A DNA stretch of 64,000 nt from AP-15 sp963735445 (GTDB taxonomy: Bacteria; Pseudomonadota; Alphaproteobacteria; ATCC43930; CGMCC-115725), in NCBI GenBank assembly GCA_963735445.1, contig CAVTLC010000043.1:121670-185669 (forward strand), read 5' to 3'. The position numbers were made by a program, and so were the translations under genes. This document shows, piece after piece, positions 9,807 to 18,396 of this stretch. The first letter of the stretch is position 1, and the number at the start of each line of letters is the position of its first letter. Under the pieces are notes generated by a model. The model was given only the letters and a program-made list of their open reading frames with translations, did no database searches and was not told where the DNA came from.

Positions 9807-10118
9807 TCAGCCAGGGATTTCGAGTCCTAGCAGTGGGGCGTATTGCTGGCCGCCATAGACGTCGCTGTCGAGCTTGGAGCCGGAGCTTTGTGGGCGGGGG
9901 AAGCTGACCTTGATCGCCAATGCCGTGTCGTGATTGACGACGATGATGTCAGCTGGGTTGCGGTTGTAGAGGCGGGCGATGGCAGCGCGGTTGACGATTT
10001 CGGCGTCGCGGGCGCGCCGGTAGTCCTGCGCGTCATCAAACATGATGTCGATGGTCAGCCAGAACGGGCCGGCGTTTTTCGACCGCACCAGTTTTGCGAG
10101 ATCTCCAAGCGTCGCCAT
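9807..10118 (-). CDS. DUF4387 protein, AtuA partner
   Basis: 103 residues from ATG at 10118, opening MATLGDLAKLVRSKNAGPFW. DUF4387 proteins are small and nearly always follow an AtuA (DUF1446) gene, sometimes fused to it, as part of an acyl-CoA-related catabolic enzyme of poorly known mechanism. Here it starts two bases after the AtuA stop, so the two are translationally coupled. Conserved-looking parts are EIVNRAAIARLYNRNP and SFPRPQSSGSKLDSDVYGGQ. Its 3' two thirds are duplicated at 7877-8084. Confidence 0.85.
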   Translation of the reverse strand: MATLGDLAKLVRSKNAGPFWLTIDIMFDDAQDYRRARDAEIVNRAAIARLYNRNPADIIVVNHDTALAIKVSFPRPQSSGSKLDSDVYGGQQYAPLLGLEIPG

Positions 10119-10120
10119 GA

Positions 10121-11501
10121 TCACAGCTCCTCGTATTCGGTGCGGAACAGCGAGGTCGGGCTCTCTGGCACCAGTACATGGTTCAGGTGGAACTCGTAGA
10201 CCGGGCCACGATCGATCTCTGGTGGGGAATAGGGAAAGGCCACGCCTGAGATCAGCCCGTGCCATTTGGGGATCGGGTTGTGCACGGCCATGTGCGAGAG
10301 GCTGGTCGCAATCGAGCGCGACAGTTCCTGCGAGGGGCTGATCACGTCCCACAGGATAAAGGCCTCGTGGCCGCCGACCCAGCCGTTCTCCGTTCTACCG
10401 CGCTGCGGCTCGAGCGCGCCCATGACACCGTCGCGGCCATAAACCCGGGTCACGATCTCATACGGCCGGTCGCCGACCGTGTTCTTGATGCGGGTCCTGA
10501 TGTTGTCGTTGAGCTGCGCCAGCCAGCTATCGATCTGCGCCAGGATATAGGGGTCGCGGACCCCGCCCATCACAATCGTCGAATAACCGACCTGGCGCAC
10601 CCCTTCCAATTTGATCGTGTATTCCGGGTCGCGCACGAACTCAGACCCGGAAACCCGCACAGCACGATCGGAGATCGCCTGATACCGCGCCTTATCGGTC
10701 CGCAGGAGTGCCCGATGGCTCCTTCAGCTCGAACGGGTCGGCATTCTCGTAAAGCGTGTGCGAGGCCACACTCTGCGGGGTGCAGTGATAATCCTCGCGC
10801 AGCGGAAAGACGTCGAAGCTGTCCTCGTGCAACACCGCCATCATGCAGTCGGGGGCGGTCCGCACCGCGACCGCGGCGGCGCCGCATTCGAGGATCTTGG
10901 CCATGTGCCACACGACGGCAGGGTCGTAGCCCTCGAGCAATGGCAATGCGGCAAAGATCGAGGTGTCGCTGCTGCGGCCGCCAACGACGATTTGCGCACC
11001 CGATCTTAGCGCCTGCTGAATGGGTTCGACCCCCATCATGCCGACGATGTGGGTCGCCGCGTCGATATCGGCCTCGGTCAGCGGCGCTGAGGGCGGCAAG
11101 GCGCGGGCACGACCATCGTGCAGGTGCCGGCGGACCACCTCCGGCGACAATTCCGAGTGAATAACGGCGAGCTTGCAGTGGAGATCTTGCTCGCGGGCAA
11201 TCTCACGCACGATCTCGACCATCCAGGCGAGCCCGGCATCCGAACCCGATGTTCCGGCCGAGCCAATGATCAGCGGGATGCCGGCTTTGACGGCGCGGGT
11301 CATCATGATCTCGGTGTCGCGCTTGACCGCCGCCGCCGAGAACATGCAGATGCCGGTGGCGAGCGGACCCGGGCCGGGGTCGGTGCTGCCGGCATCGCAG
11401 CCGATCATTCGGGCTCCGAGCGAAATCGCCTTGTCGAGCGATTCCGCGCGAAATCCTGAGCCCAGCATGCCCGTCGCCGAGACCAGCGGAAACGATGCCA
11501 T
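10121..11501 (-). CDS. AtuA family protein (DUF1446), acyclic terpene utilisation type (one frame break)
   Basis: About 459 residues after correction, start ATG 11501 with GAGGAG seven bases upstream. The first part reads LGARMIGCDAGSTDPGPGPL and QIVVGGRSSDTSIFAA, typical of DUF1446/AtuA. The frame shifts near 10705: removing one base joins ELKEPSGT to LRTDKARYQAISDR and the remainder to 10121. AtuA of Pseudomonas citronellolis belongs to the citronellol/geraniol catabolic cluster, but most homologues lie in other hydroxy-acyl or aromatic acid degradation loci. It is upstream of and coupled to DUF4387, and divergent from a Rieske oxygenase gene, suggesting that the two transcripts serve one pathway. 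Confidence 0.85.
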
Positions 11502-11843
11502 TGCGATACTCCTCGATCGCTGTTGCCGCCGGCCAGGATATCGCTTACCGCATCGCCCCGAAACCCAGCGACGGGGATCAGTTGCCGGGTCGGCCATACT
11601 CCGCCACCGGCGGAGCGTCATCGAGCGCGGCGCTCGCGGCTCGTGCATGTGATGCGCGGATGGGCAACGGGACCTCCGCACACGGCTCGATCAACAGCCC
11701 TAACCGCACTCGCAGCTCTGGCACGCCGATTGCTGGGTCATCCTGAGCGGGGAAATCGGCGCGAGCTCTAGGACGGGCGTCCATGGCGGGTCGGCGAAAT
11801 CCTCGCTGACCGAATTCCCCCTCCCGCGCAGAGGAACACCCCC
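11502..11843. other. Divergent promoter region, AtuA versus Rieske oxygenase
   Basis: About 340 bases between divergent starts. No gene recognised. On the minus strand a stretch reading EDFADPPWTPVLELAP has protein-like composition but no start or family; it may be decayed coding DNA. Promoters for both operons should lie here; none is clear by eye. Confidence 0.45.
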
Positions 11844-13157
11844 ATGACCACTCGGAGCGAAAACGAATTGCTGACGCAGATCGGCCCGGGAACACCGATG
11901 GGCGATCTGATGCGCCAATACTGGTTGCCCGCCTGTCTATCTTCGGAACTGCAGACCGACGGCGACCCGCTCCGCCTGATGCTATTGGGTGAAAAGCTGA
12001 TCGCCTTTCGCGACAGCAACGGCCGGATCGGCGTTCTCGATCACCGCTGTCCGCATCGCTGCGCCTCACTGTTCTTTGGGCGCAATGAGGAGGGCGGGTT
12101 GCGCTGCGTCTATCACGGCTGGAAGTTCGACACCTCGGGCAATTGCCTCGACATGCCCAATCTGCCGGCCGATCAGGATTTCCGCCAGAAAGTCAAAGCA
12201 AAATCGTATCAGGTCACTGAGCGCGGCGGGGTGGTCTATGTCTATATGGGCGAACGCGCGATTGCACCGCCGCTGCCGGCGATCGAGGCGACCTTATGCC
12301 CGGCCGAGGAGATCAACATCTCCTGCGTGATGCGCGAATGCAATTGGCTGCAAGCCTTGGAAGGCGATATCGACACATCGCATTTCAGCTTTCTGCATAC
12401 CGGCAAGGTCGAGCTCGACGACATCGACCCGAACCATCTCGAACGGTTTCAGCTGATCGACCGCGCGCCGCGCTACCACGTCAAGCCGACCGATTGGGGC
12501 GCGATGTACGCGGCCTATCGCCCGTCAGCGCCGGGTCACCTCTATTATCGCTTTGCGCATTACGCGATGCCGTTCTGGACCTTGTTCCCGAACGGACCAC
12601 TGACCGACAACATTCTGGCGCAGGCGTGGGTCCCGATGGACGACACTCACGTGATGTCGTTCCAGTTCAACTGGAAACGCAAGACCCCGGTGCTCAGCCT
12701 CGACAAGACCGGCAAGCCGCTGCCGCTTCTCGCCCGCAGTACCGAGACCCTGCCGAACACCAGCGACTGGTTCGGGCGCTGGCGTCCGGTCGCAAACTCC
12801 GCGAACGATTACCTGATCGATCGCGAAGCCCAGCGCACGATCAGCTACACCGGGATTGACGGGGTCTTCCCGCAGGATTCGGCAGTTACAGTGAGCATGG
12901 GCGAAATCTCCGACCGGACGCTCGAACATCTGGCGCCGAGCGACCGCATGATCGTGGTAACGCGACGACGCCTGATCGACGCCGCCCGGGCTTTGCGCGA
13001 CCATGGCATCATCCCGCCACTGGTGGACAACCCGGAAATCAGCAGCACCATCCGCTCGGGTGATCTGATCGCCCCCGAAGCTCAGCCCTGGCTGGAGGCA
13101 TACGAAGAGACTCTGCATCAGGCGCGCCATCCGGAAATGCTCTTGGCGGCGGAATAA
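11844..13157 (+). CDS. Rieske non-haem iron oxygenase, alpha subunit (phthalate dioxygenase type)
   Basis: 437 residues, start ATG 11844 after AGAGGAAC. The Rieske [2Fe-2S] site is seen near residues 67-90 as CPHRC followed by CVYHGWKFD. The mononuclear iron site is in LEGDIDTSHFSFLH, matching the D-x2-H-x4-H pattern. The overall shape matches the phthalate 4,5-dioxygenase/carbazole-like alpha-only class, which takes electrons from a separate reductase. No reductase or ferredoxin gene is in the window. The reaction would be ring hydroxylation or O/N-demethylation of an aromatic compound. The ABC importer operon follows downstream on the same strand after 477 bases, so uptake and oxidation of one substrate is a plausible inference. 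Confidence 0.9.
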   Translation: MTTRSENELLTQIGPGTPMGDLMRQYWLPACLSSELQTDGDPLRLMLLGEKLIAFRDSNGRIGVLDHRCPHRCASLFFGRNEEGGLRCVYHGWKFDTSGNCLDMPNLPADQDFRQKVKAKSYQVTERGGVVYVYMGERAIAPPLPAIEATLCPAEEINISCVMRECNWLQALEGDIDTSHFSFLHTGKVELDDIDPNHLERFQLIDRAPRYHVKPTDWGAMYAAYRPSAPGHLYYRFAHYAMPFWTLFPNGPLTDNILAQAWVPMDDTHVMSFQFNWKRKTPVLSLDKTGKPLPLLARSTETLPNTSDWFGRWRPVANSANDYLIDREAQRTISYTGIDGVFPQDSAVTVSMGEISDRTLEHLAPSDRMIVVTRRRLIDAARALRDHGIIPPLVDNPEISSTIRSGDLIAPEAQPWLEAYEETLHQARHPEMLLAAE

Positions 13158-13634
13158 GCCGCCCCGCCTTTATCGCGTCGCGCAGCGGGCCAGGATAAGC
13201 CGCTATCGACAATCCCTTGTGCGCACGGGCGCGCCAATAGCTGATATCCAAGCCGCTTTCCGGCCAATCGAACGGAAACAAATCGCCTTAAGCGCAATGG
13301 AGTAAAACGCTGCCCCGGCGAAAGCCGGGGTCCACCTTTCCGGTGCTCAGCAGGTGTATCGATGGGTCCCGGCTTTCGCCGGGAAAGCAGTCTGGTAATG
13401 GTTTTCATTCAATACGTGGCCGCTGCTTGGAGCCGGCTGCAATCCAGTAACAACCGACGTCTGGTGTTTTGGGCCGGCCGCAAGTCGTGTGCATCGAGGC
13501 AGCAATTTGCGATCGCCGAGCCGCAATCAGCGGCCTGTGGCTGGGTAAATCTCACAACTCGGTTGGACACGAAACGCGGCATCGCCGCTGGCACAGCATT
13601 TGCTGGGGTTATCGCCAAACGGGTAGGTGGCAGC
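13158..13634 (+). other. Leader region of the ABC importer operon
   Basis: Nearly 480 bases between the Rieske gene and the substrate-binding protein gene. It contains the paired palindromic repeat at 13313-13383. Open frames run through it into the binding protein gene but lack a start with a ribosome-binding site. No riboswitch-like fold recognised. Confidence 0.5.
13313..13383. repeat. REP-like palindrome pair (CCCCGGCGAAAGCCGGGG type)
   Basis: Unit 1 at 13313-13330 is a perfect 7-bp stem closed by a GAAA loop. Unit 2 at 13368-13383 is the same sequence in the other orientation, so the two can also pair with each other as one long stem. A half copy, CCGGCGAAAGCC, occurs near 22903. Such extragenic palindromes are common between alphaproteobacterial genes. 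This one may also attenuate read-through from the Rieske gene. Confidence 0.75.
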
Positions 13635-15236
13635 ATGAAGCGGCGCGCGTTTCTAAAGGGTGCGACAACGGCGGCGGCAGGAGCAATTGCCGCTGCATAC
13701 ATTCGGCCGGCCGCCGCGCAAAGCCGCAAAGGGACGTTGCTGACGCTGTCCGAGAGCGGCCCCAACAATCTCGACATTATGGGCGTCGGCACCAACCGGC
13801 CGGGCTACGAAGCGTCGTGGAATACCTACGATCGTTTGCTGACCTACGGCGTCAAAAAAGACGAAAACGGCAACGATCACTACGACTACACCAAGTTCGA
13901 GCCTGAACTTGCCGAGTCGTGGGATCTCCGCGACATGTCGGTAACCTTCAAACTGCGCAAAGACGCGACCTTTCACGACGGCACGCCGATCACCGCCAAT
14001 GATGTCAAATGGTCGTTTGATCGCGCGGTGACCGTCGGCGGCGTCCCGACCTTCCAGTTCAAAGCCGGCTCGCTGGAAAAGCGGGATCAGTTCGTGGTCG
14101 TCGACGACCACACCTTCCGCATCGATTTTCTGCGCAAGGACCGGCTGACCTTTCCCGATTTGGCGGTGCCGACGCCGATCGTCATCAACTCCGGGCTCGC
14201 CAAAAAACACGCCACCGACAAGGATCCGTGGGCGATGGAATGGCTGAAAAACGCCGAGGCCGGCGGCGGCGCATTTCAGCTCGAAAAGTGGACACCCGGT
14301 CAGGAAATAATCTTTCGCCGCTTCGATGGCTGGAAATCCGGCCCATTGCCAAAAATCGAGCGGGTGATCTGGCGAACCGTGCCGTCGGCCGGCACCCGCC
14401 GGGCATTGATGGAGCGCGGCGACGCCGACATCTCGGTCGATCTGCCGCCCAAGGACGTCTCCGAGATGGAGAAAGAAAACAAGCTGCACATCGTCGGGAC
14501 ACCGATCGAGAACGCGATCCAATATCTCGACATGAACGTAAAGATGAAGCCGTTCGACAACGTCAAGGTGCGGCAGGCGGTTGCTTACGCGATCCCTTAT
14601 CAAAAGATTATGGACGCGGCGATGTTTGGCCGCGGCAAGCCGATGTTTGGTGGCCCGAGCGAAGTCACCGAGGCGGTATGGCCGCAGCCGAGCCCCTATG
14701 TCACCGATCTCGCCAAGGCAAAACAGCTTCTGGGCGAGGCTGGACTGCCCAACGGCTTTGAGACGACGTTGTCGTTCGACCTTGGCGCCGCCGTGATCAA
14801 TGAGCCGATCTGCGAGTTGGTGCAGGAGAGCCTCGGCCAGATCGGCATCAAGGTCACTCTCAACAAAATACCCGGCGCCAACTGGCGCGCCGAATTTTCG
14901 AAAAAGACATTGCCGTTCAGCGCCAATGTTTTTGGCGGCTGGCTCAACTATCCCGAATATTTCTTTTTCTGGAACTACCACGGCCAGAACTCGATTTTCA
15001 ATACGATGTCCTACCAGAACCCGGCAATGGACAAGCTGATCGATGCCGCCCGGTTCGAGACCGACCCGAAGAAATACAAAGAGGAAATCCTCGGTTTTAT
15101 TCAACTCGCGTTCACCGAGACGCCACGCATTTTGTTGTTTCAGCCCTATCTCGACGTGGCAATGCAAAAGAACGTCACCGGTTACCGCTATTGGTTCCAC
15201 CGACAGCTGGACTACCGCCAATTGGCGAAAACGTAA
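13635..15236 (+). CDS. ABC importer substrate-binding protein, peptide/opine/nickel family (SBP_bac_5)
   Basis: 533 residues from ATG 13635, preceded by AGGTGG at five bases. The N terminus MKRRAFLKGATTAAAGAI is a twin-arginine export signal with cleavage expected after AAA near residue 27. The mature protein shows the family pattern: ELAESWDLRDMSVTFKLRKD, then FHDGTPITANDVKWSFDRA near residues 110-140, and NVKVRQAVAYAIPYQKIM in the second lobe. It binds a ligand in the periplasm and hands it to the permeases encoded next. The family covers dipeptides, oligopeptides, opines, glutathione and aromatic conjugates, so the ligand is open. First gene of a six-gene operon. Confidence 0.9.
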   Translation: MKRRAFLKGATTAAAGAIAAAYIRPAAAQSRKGTLLTLSESGPNNLDIMGVGTNRPGYEASWNTYDRLLTYGVKKDENGNDHYDYTKFEPELAESWDLRDMSVTFKLRKDATFHDGTPITANDVKWSFDRAVTVGGVPTFQFKAGSLEKRDQFVVVDDHTFRIDFLRKDRLTFPDLAVPTPIVINSGLAKKHATDKDPWAMEWLKNAEAGGGAFQLEKWTPGQEIIFRRFDGWKSGPLPKIERVIWRTVPSAGTRRALMERGDADISVDLPPKDVSEMEKENKLHIVGTPIENAIQYLDMNVKMKPFDNVKVRQAVAYAIPYQKIMDAAMFGRGKPMFGGPSEVTEAVWPQPSPYVTDLAKAKQLLGEAGLPNGFETTLSFDLGAAVINEPICELVQESLGQIGIKVTLNKIPGANWRAEFSKKTLPFSANVFGGWLNYPEYFFFWNYHGQNSIFNTMSYQNPAMDKLIDAARFETDPKKYKEEILGFIQLAFTETPRILLFQPYLDVAMQKNVTGYRYWFHRQLDYRQLAKT

Positions 15237-15251
15237 CAGGAGGCAATCGAC

Positions 15252-15524
15252 ATGACCGTGAATTATCAAACGGCATCTGCGATCGACGGATGGCCCGAAT
15301 TAGCACCGCCCCTGGATCGGGCACGCGGGATCGGCATCAGCGCCGCGCTATCGGGAATGGCTGCGACGGCCTTATTGAGGGCGCGCCGTTTGCTGGAGGC
15401 GTTCAATGGCCCGCGCCGCGAGCCACCCGGCGGGGGCGGCGGTCCGCAGACACCGCCGGAAGATCAGCCCCAGTATGACAGCATTTGGGATGATCCGGTA
15501 TTGTGGATGCTGATGATGCACTGA
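15252..15524 (+). CDS. Small protein of unknown function inside the ABC importer operon
   Basis: 90 residues. A strong AGGAGG lies eight bases before ATG 15252, and the stop is one base before the next gene's ATG, so it is very likely translated. The middle, GIGISAALSGMAATALLRAR, is weakly hydrophobic and could be one amphipathic or membrane helix. A proline/glycine linker follows. The end is acidic then hydrophobic: QYDSIWDDPVLWMLMMH. No family recognised. Its place between binding protein and first permease suggests a role with the transporter. Confidence 0.75.
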   Translation: MTVNYQTASAIDGWPELAPPLDRARGIGISAALSGMAATALLRARRLLEAFNGPRREPPGGGGGPQTPPEDQPQYDSIWDDPVLWMLMMH

Positions 15525-15525
15525 C

Positions 15526-16533
15526 ATGCTGGTGCTGCGTCGCCTCGCCACGGCGTTGCCGAGCGTCGCCGGCGTGATCATTGTGACCTTTCTGTTGACC
15601 CGGGCATTGCCGGGCGATCCCGCAGTGTACTTTGCCGGCCCCGCGGCGACCCAGCAAGCGATCGCCGAAATCCGTCACCTGATGGGCTTCGACCGCAGCC
15701 TGCCGGTGCAGTTCGTCGACTATCTGCGCCATCTGGCACACGGCGATCTCGGCACGTCGCTCAGTACCGGACAGCCCGTGCTCAGCGAATTGGCGACGCG
15801 ACTTCCGGCATCGGCCGAACTGACATTGTCCGCCTTGATTCTTGCAGTCGGGATCGCCGTACCGCTCGGCATTATGGCGGCATTGCGCCCCGGCTCCCTG
15901 GTCGATCATGCCTGTCGCATCGTCACCACCGCCGGCGTGTCGCTGCCGACCTTCTTCACCGGCCTGCTGTTGGTCTATGTGTTTTATTATTTGGCGGGGC
16001 TGGCGCCGGCGCCGCTTGGCCGACTCGATGTCTATTCGACGCCACCGCCGCATTGGACCGGCTTTTATCTTATCGATAGCCTCGCCGCCGGCGATTTCGC
16101 GACGTTTCGTGCGGCATTGGGCCAGTTGATCTTGCCGGCGGCGACGATGGCGATCTTTTCGCTGGCGCCATTGGCAAGGATCACCCGGGCGTCGATGCTG
16201 GCGGCATTGGGCAGCGAGTTCATCCGCACCGCGCGCGCCAGCGGCCTCGCGCATCGTCGGATCGTTTACGGCTATGCCCTGCGCAATGCCTTGCTCCCGG
16301 TCGTTACCACGCTTGGAATGGTGTTCTCGTTCATGCTCGGCGCCAATGTGCTGGTCGAGAAGGTATTTGCTTGGCCCGGCATCGGTTCCTACGCGGTCGA
16401 GGCGTTGATTGCCTCGGATTACGCGCCGGTCCAGGGTTTTGTGCTGGTCATGGCGTTACTCTACGTGCTGCTGAACCTTGGCATCGATCTGGCTTACGGG
16501 CTGATCGACCCGCGGGTGCGGCTCGAAGCATGA
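15526..16533 (+). CDS. ABC importer permease, DppB-like
   Basis: 335 residues with about six transmembrane helices. The N terminus has the family's VIIVTFLLTRALPGDPA block, and the helix before the coupling loop is followed by the EAA motif: GSEFIRTARASGLAHRRIVY, about 45 residues of loop and helix before LVEKVFAWPGIGSYAVEAL. It forms half of the inner-membrane channel of the peptide-type importer. The gene starts one base after the small ORF and overlaps the next permease by ATGA. Confidence 0.92.
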   Translation: MLVLRRLATALPSVAGVIIVTFLLTRALPGDPAVYFAGPAATQQAIAEIRHLMGFDRSLPVQFVDYLRHLAHGDLGTSLSTGQPVLSELATRLPASAELTLSALILAVGIAVPLGIMAALRPGSLVDHACRIVTTAGVSLPTFFTGLLLVYVFYYLAGLAPAPLGRLDVYSTPPPHWTGFYLIDSLAAGDFATFRAALGQLILPAATMAIFSLAPLARITRASMLAALGSEFIRTARASGLAHRRIVYGYALRNALLPVVTTLGMVFSFMLGANVLVEKVFAWPGIGSYAVEALIASDYAPVQGFVLVMALLYVLLNLGIDLAYGLIDPRVRLEA

Positions 16534-17390
16534 CCGCTATAGCCCTCAACGGAACATTGCGGCATGCCGGGTACGTGCTTGGCGAGAACCCGATCACCGG
16601 CTTTGCCTTCGCATTGTTTCTGGTCTTTGTGGTGGTCGCCGCACTCGGTCCCGCAATCGTGCCTTATAGTCCGCTCGCCAGCGATACCGCGCAGGCGCTG
16701 ACCCCGCCATCGCTGGCACATTGGTTTGGCACCGACCAACTCGGCCGGGATATCTTTTCGCGCGTCGTCGTGGCGACGCGGCTTGATCTCGGGATGGCGA
16801 TCGTCGCCGTGGCGCTCGCCTTTTCCGGCGGCACACTGCTCGGTCTGACCGCCGGCTATTGCGGTGGGTGGCCGGATCGGATCATTGGCCGCGCCGTCGA
16901 TACGATTATGGCGTTCCCGTTATTCGTGCTGGCGATGGGTATCGTTGCCGCACTCGGGAATAGTGTCGCCAATATCGTCTATGCCACCGCAATCATAAAC
17001 TTGCCGATCTACGCCCGCTTAACCCGGGCTGAGGCCAACATCCGGCGCAATGCCGGTTTTATCGAGGCAGCGCGGCTGTGCGGCAATGGCGAGGCGCGGA
17101 TCGTGTTGACGCAGCTGCTGCCGAATATCCTGCCGCTGATGATGGTGCAAGTGTCGCTGACCTTGGGCTATGCGATCCTGAACGCCGCCGGGCTTTCGTT
17201 CATCGGTCTCGGCGTGCGGCCGCCCACTGCCGAATGGGGCATCATGGTCGCCGAGGGCGCCAGCAATATCATCTCGGGCGAGTGGTGGGTGGCGCTGTTC
17301 CCGGGGCTTGTGCTGATGGCCGCGGTGTTCTGCTTCAATCTGATGGGCGATGGCTTGCGCGACATCGTCGACCCGTTGCGGCGAACCTGA
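16530..17390 (+). CDS. ABC importer permease, DppC-like
   Basis: 286 residues; ATG 16530 overlaps the DppB-like stop by four bases, which fixes the start. The N-terminal OppC-type segment ends LAHWFGTDQLGRDIFSRVV, a signature of DppC/OppC proteins. The coupling motif is NAGFIEAARLCGNGEARIVL, and the last helices contain SFIGLGVRPPTAEWG. It is the second half of the channel. Ten bases separate it from the first ATPase gene. Confidence 0.92.
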   Translation: MTAIALNGTLRHAGYVLGENPITGFAFALFLVFVVVAALGPAIVPYSPLASDTAQALTPPSLAHWFGTDQLGRDIFSRVVVATRLDLGMAIVAVALAFSGGTLLGLTAGYCGGWPDRIIGRAVDTIMAFPLFVLAMGIVAALGNSVANIVYATAIINLPIYARLTRAEANIRRNAGFIEAARLCGNGEARIVLTQLLPNILPLMMVQVSLTLGYAILNAAGLSFIGLGVRPPTAEWGIMVAEGASNIISGEWWVALFPGLVLMAAVFCFNLMGDGLRDIVDPLRRT

Positions 17391-17400
17391 CGGCGCGACG

Positions 17401-18396
17401 ATGAACCGAAGCGCAATACCCGAGCATCGGACCGTGCCGTTGTTGGCGGTCGAGGATTTGCGGGTCGAATTCCATACCCGCAGCGGCACCGTGCAGGCGC
17501 TTGACGGCATCGGGTTCGAGGTGCGGCGCGGCGAGATGATGGCGTTGGTCGGTGAAAGCGGTTCGGGCAAGTCGGTCACCGCTTACGCGATCATGGGCAT
17601 TCTCGACGCCGCCGCGCGGATCACCTCCGGCCGCATTACGTTCGGCGGTCTCGATCTGCTGACCGCCGGCGACAAAGCGATGGGCGAAATCCGCGGCCGC
17701 GAGCTGGCGATCATCTTCCAGAACCCGCGCACCGCCCTCAATCCGATCCGCCCGGTCGGCAAGCAGATCGCCGACATCCTGCTGCAGCACGGCAACGTGA
17801 CCGCGGCACAAGCGCCACGCCGCGCCATCGAGATGTTGGCAAAGGTGCGCATTCCCGACCCGGAGCGGCGCGCTGCCGCTTACCCCTTCGAATTGTCGGG
17901 CGGCATGTGCCAGCGGATCATGATCGCGATGGCGTTGGCCTGCGAACCGGCATTGCTGATCGCTGATGAGCCGAGCACCGGCCTCGATATCACCACCCAG
18001 GCGGTGATCATGGACCTGATCGCCGAACTGGTCGCCTCGCAGGATATGGCGATCCTGCTGATCACCCACGATCTCGCTCTTGCCGCGGAGTATTGCGGCC
18101 GCATCGCGGTGATGCATGCCGGCCACCTCGTCGAACTGGCGCCGACCCCGCTGCTGTTCGCGGCGCCGCGCCACCCGTATACCGCAAAGCTGATCGCCGC
18201 CACGCCCGGCGAGACGACCCGGCTCGATAAGCTGGCCTCAATTCCGGGCGCGCTGCCTGATCTCAGGCGCACCGATCTGCCGGCCTGCCGCTATGTCGAG
18301 CGCTGTGAGCGAGCGGCAACGGATTGCCGTGAGGCGCCCTTGTTGCGACTTACCTCCGGCGATGGGCGGCAGATCGCGTGCCGGCATCCGCTGTGA
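17401..18396 (+). CDS. ABC importer ATPase, DppD-like
   Basis: 331 residues from ATG 17401. Walker A is GESGSGKS, the Q-loop is IIFQNP, the signature is LSGGMCQR, Walker B is LLIADEPSTGLD and the switch histidine is in LLITHD. The C-terminal oligopeptide-transporter extension contains three cysteines (ACRYVERCERAATDC) of the kind that bind a 4Fe-4S cluster in DppD/OppD. It energises transport together with the DppF-like subunit, whose gene overlaps this stop. The MCQR in the signature replaces the usual MRQR. Confidence 0.92.
   Translation: MNRSAIPEHRTVPLLAVEDLRVEFHTRSGTVQALDGIGFEVRRGEMMALVGESGSGKSVTAYAIMGILDAAARITSGRITFGGLDLLTAGDKAMGEIRGRELAIIFQNPRTALNPIRPVGKQIADILLQHGNVTAAQAPRRAIEMLAKVRIPDPERRAAAYPFELSGGMCQRIMIAMALACEPALLIADEPSTGLDITTQAVIMDLIAELVASQDMAILLITHDLALAAEYCGRIAVMHAGHLVELAPTPLLFAAPRHPYTAKLIAATPGETTRLDKLASIPGALPDLRRTDLPACRYVERCERAATDCREAPLLRLTSGDGRQIACRHPL

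Noticed and set aside
13653..15269. 538-codon open frame on the minus strand across the binding-protein gene
   Set aside because: It is antisense to a gene with a clear family pattern and signal peptide. High GC makes long antisense frames common, and its composition is not protein-like.
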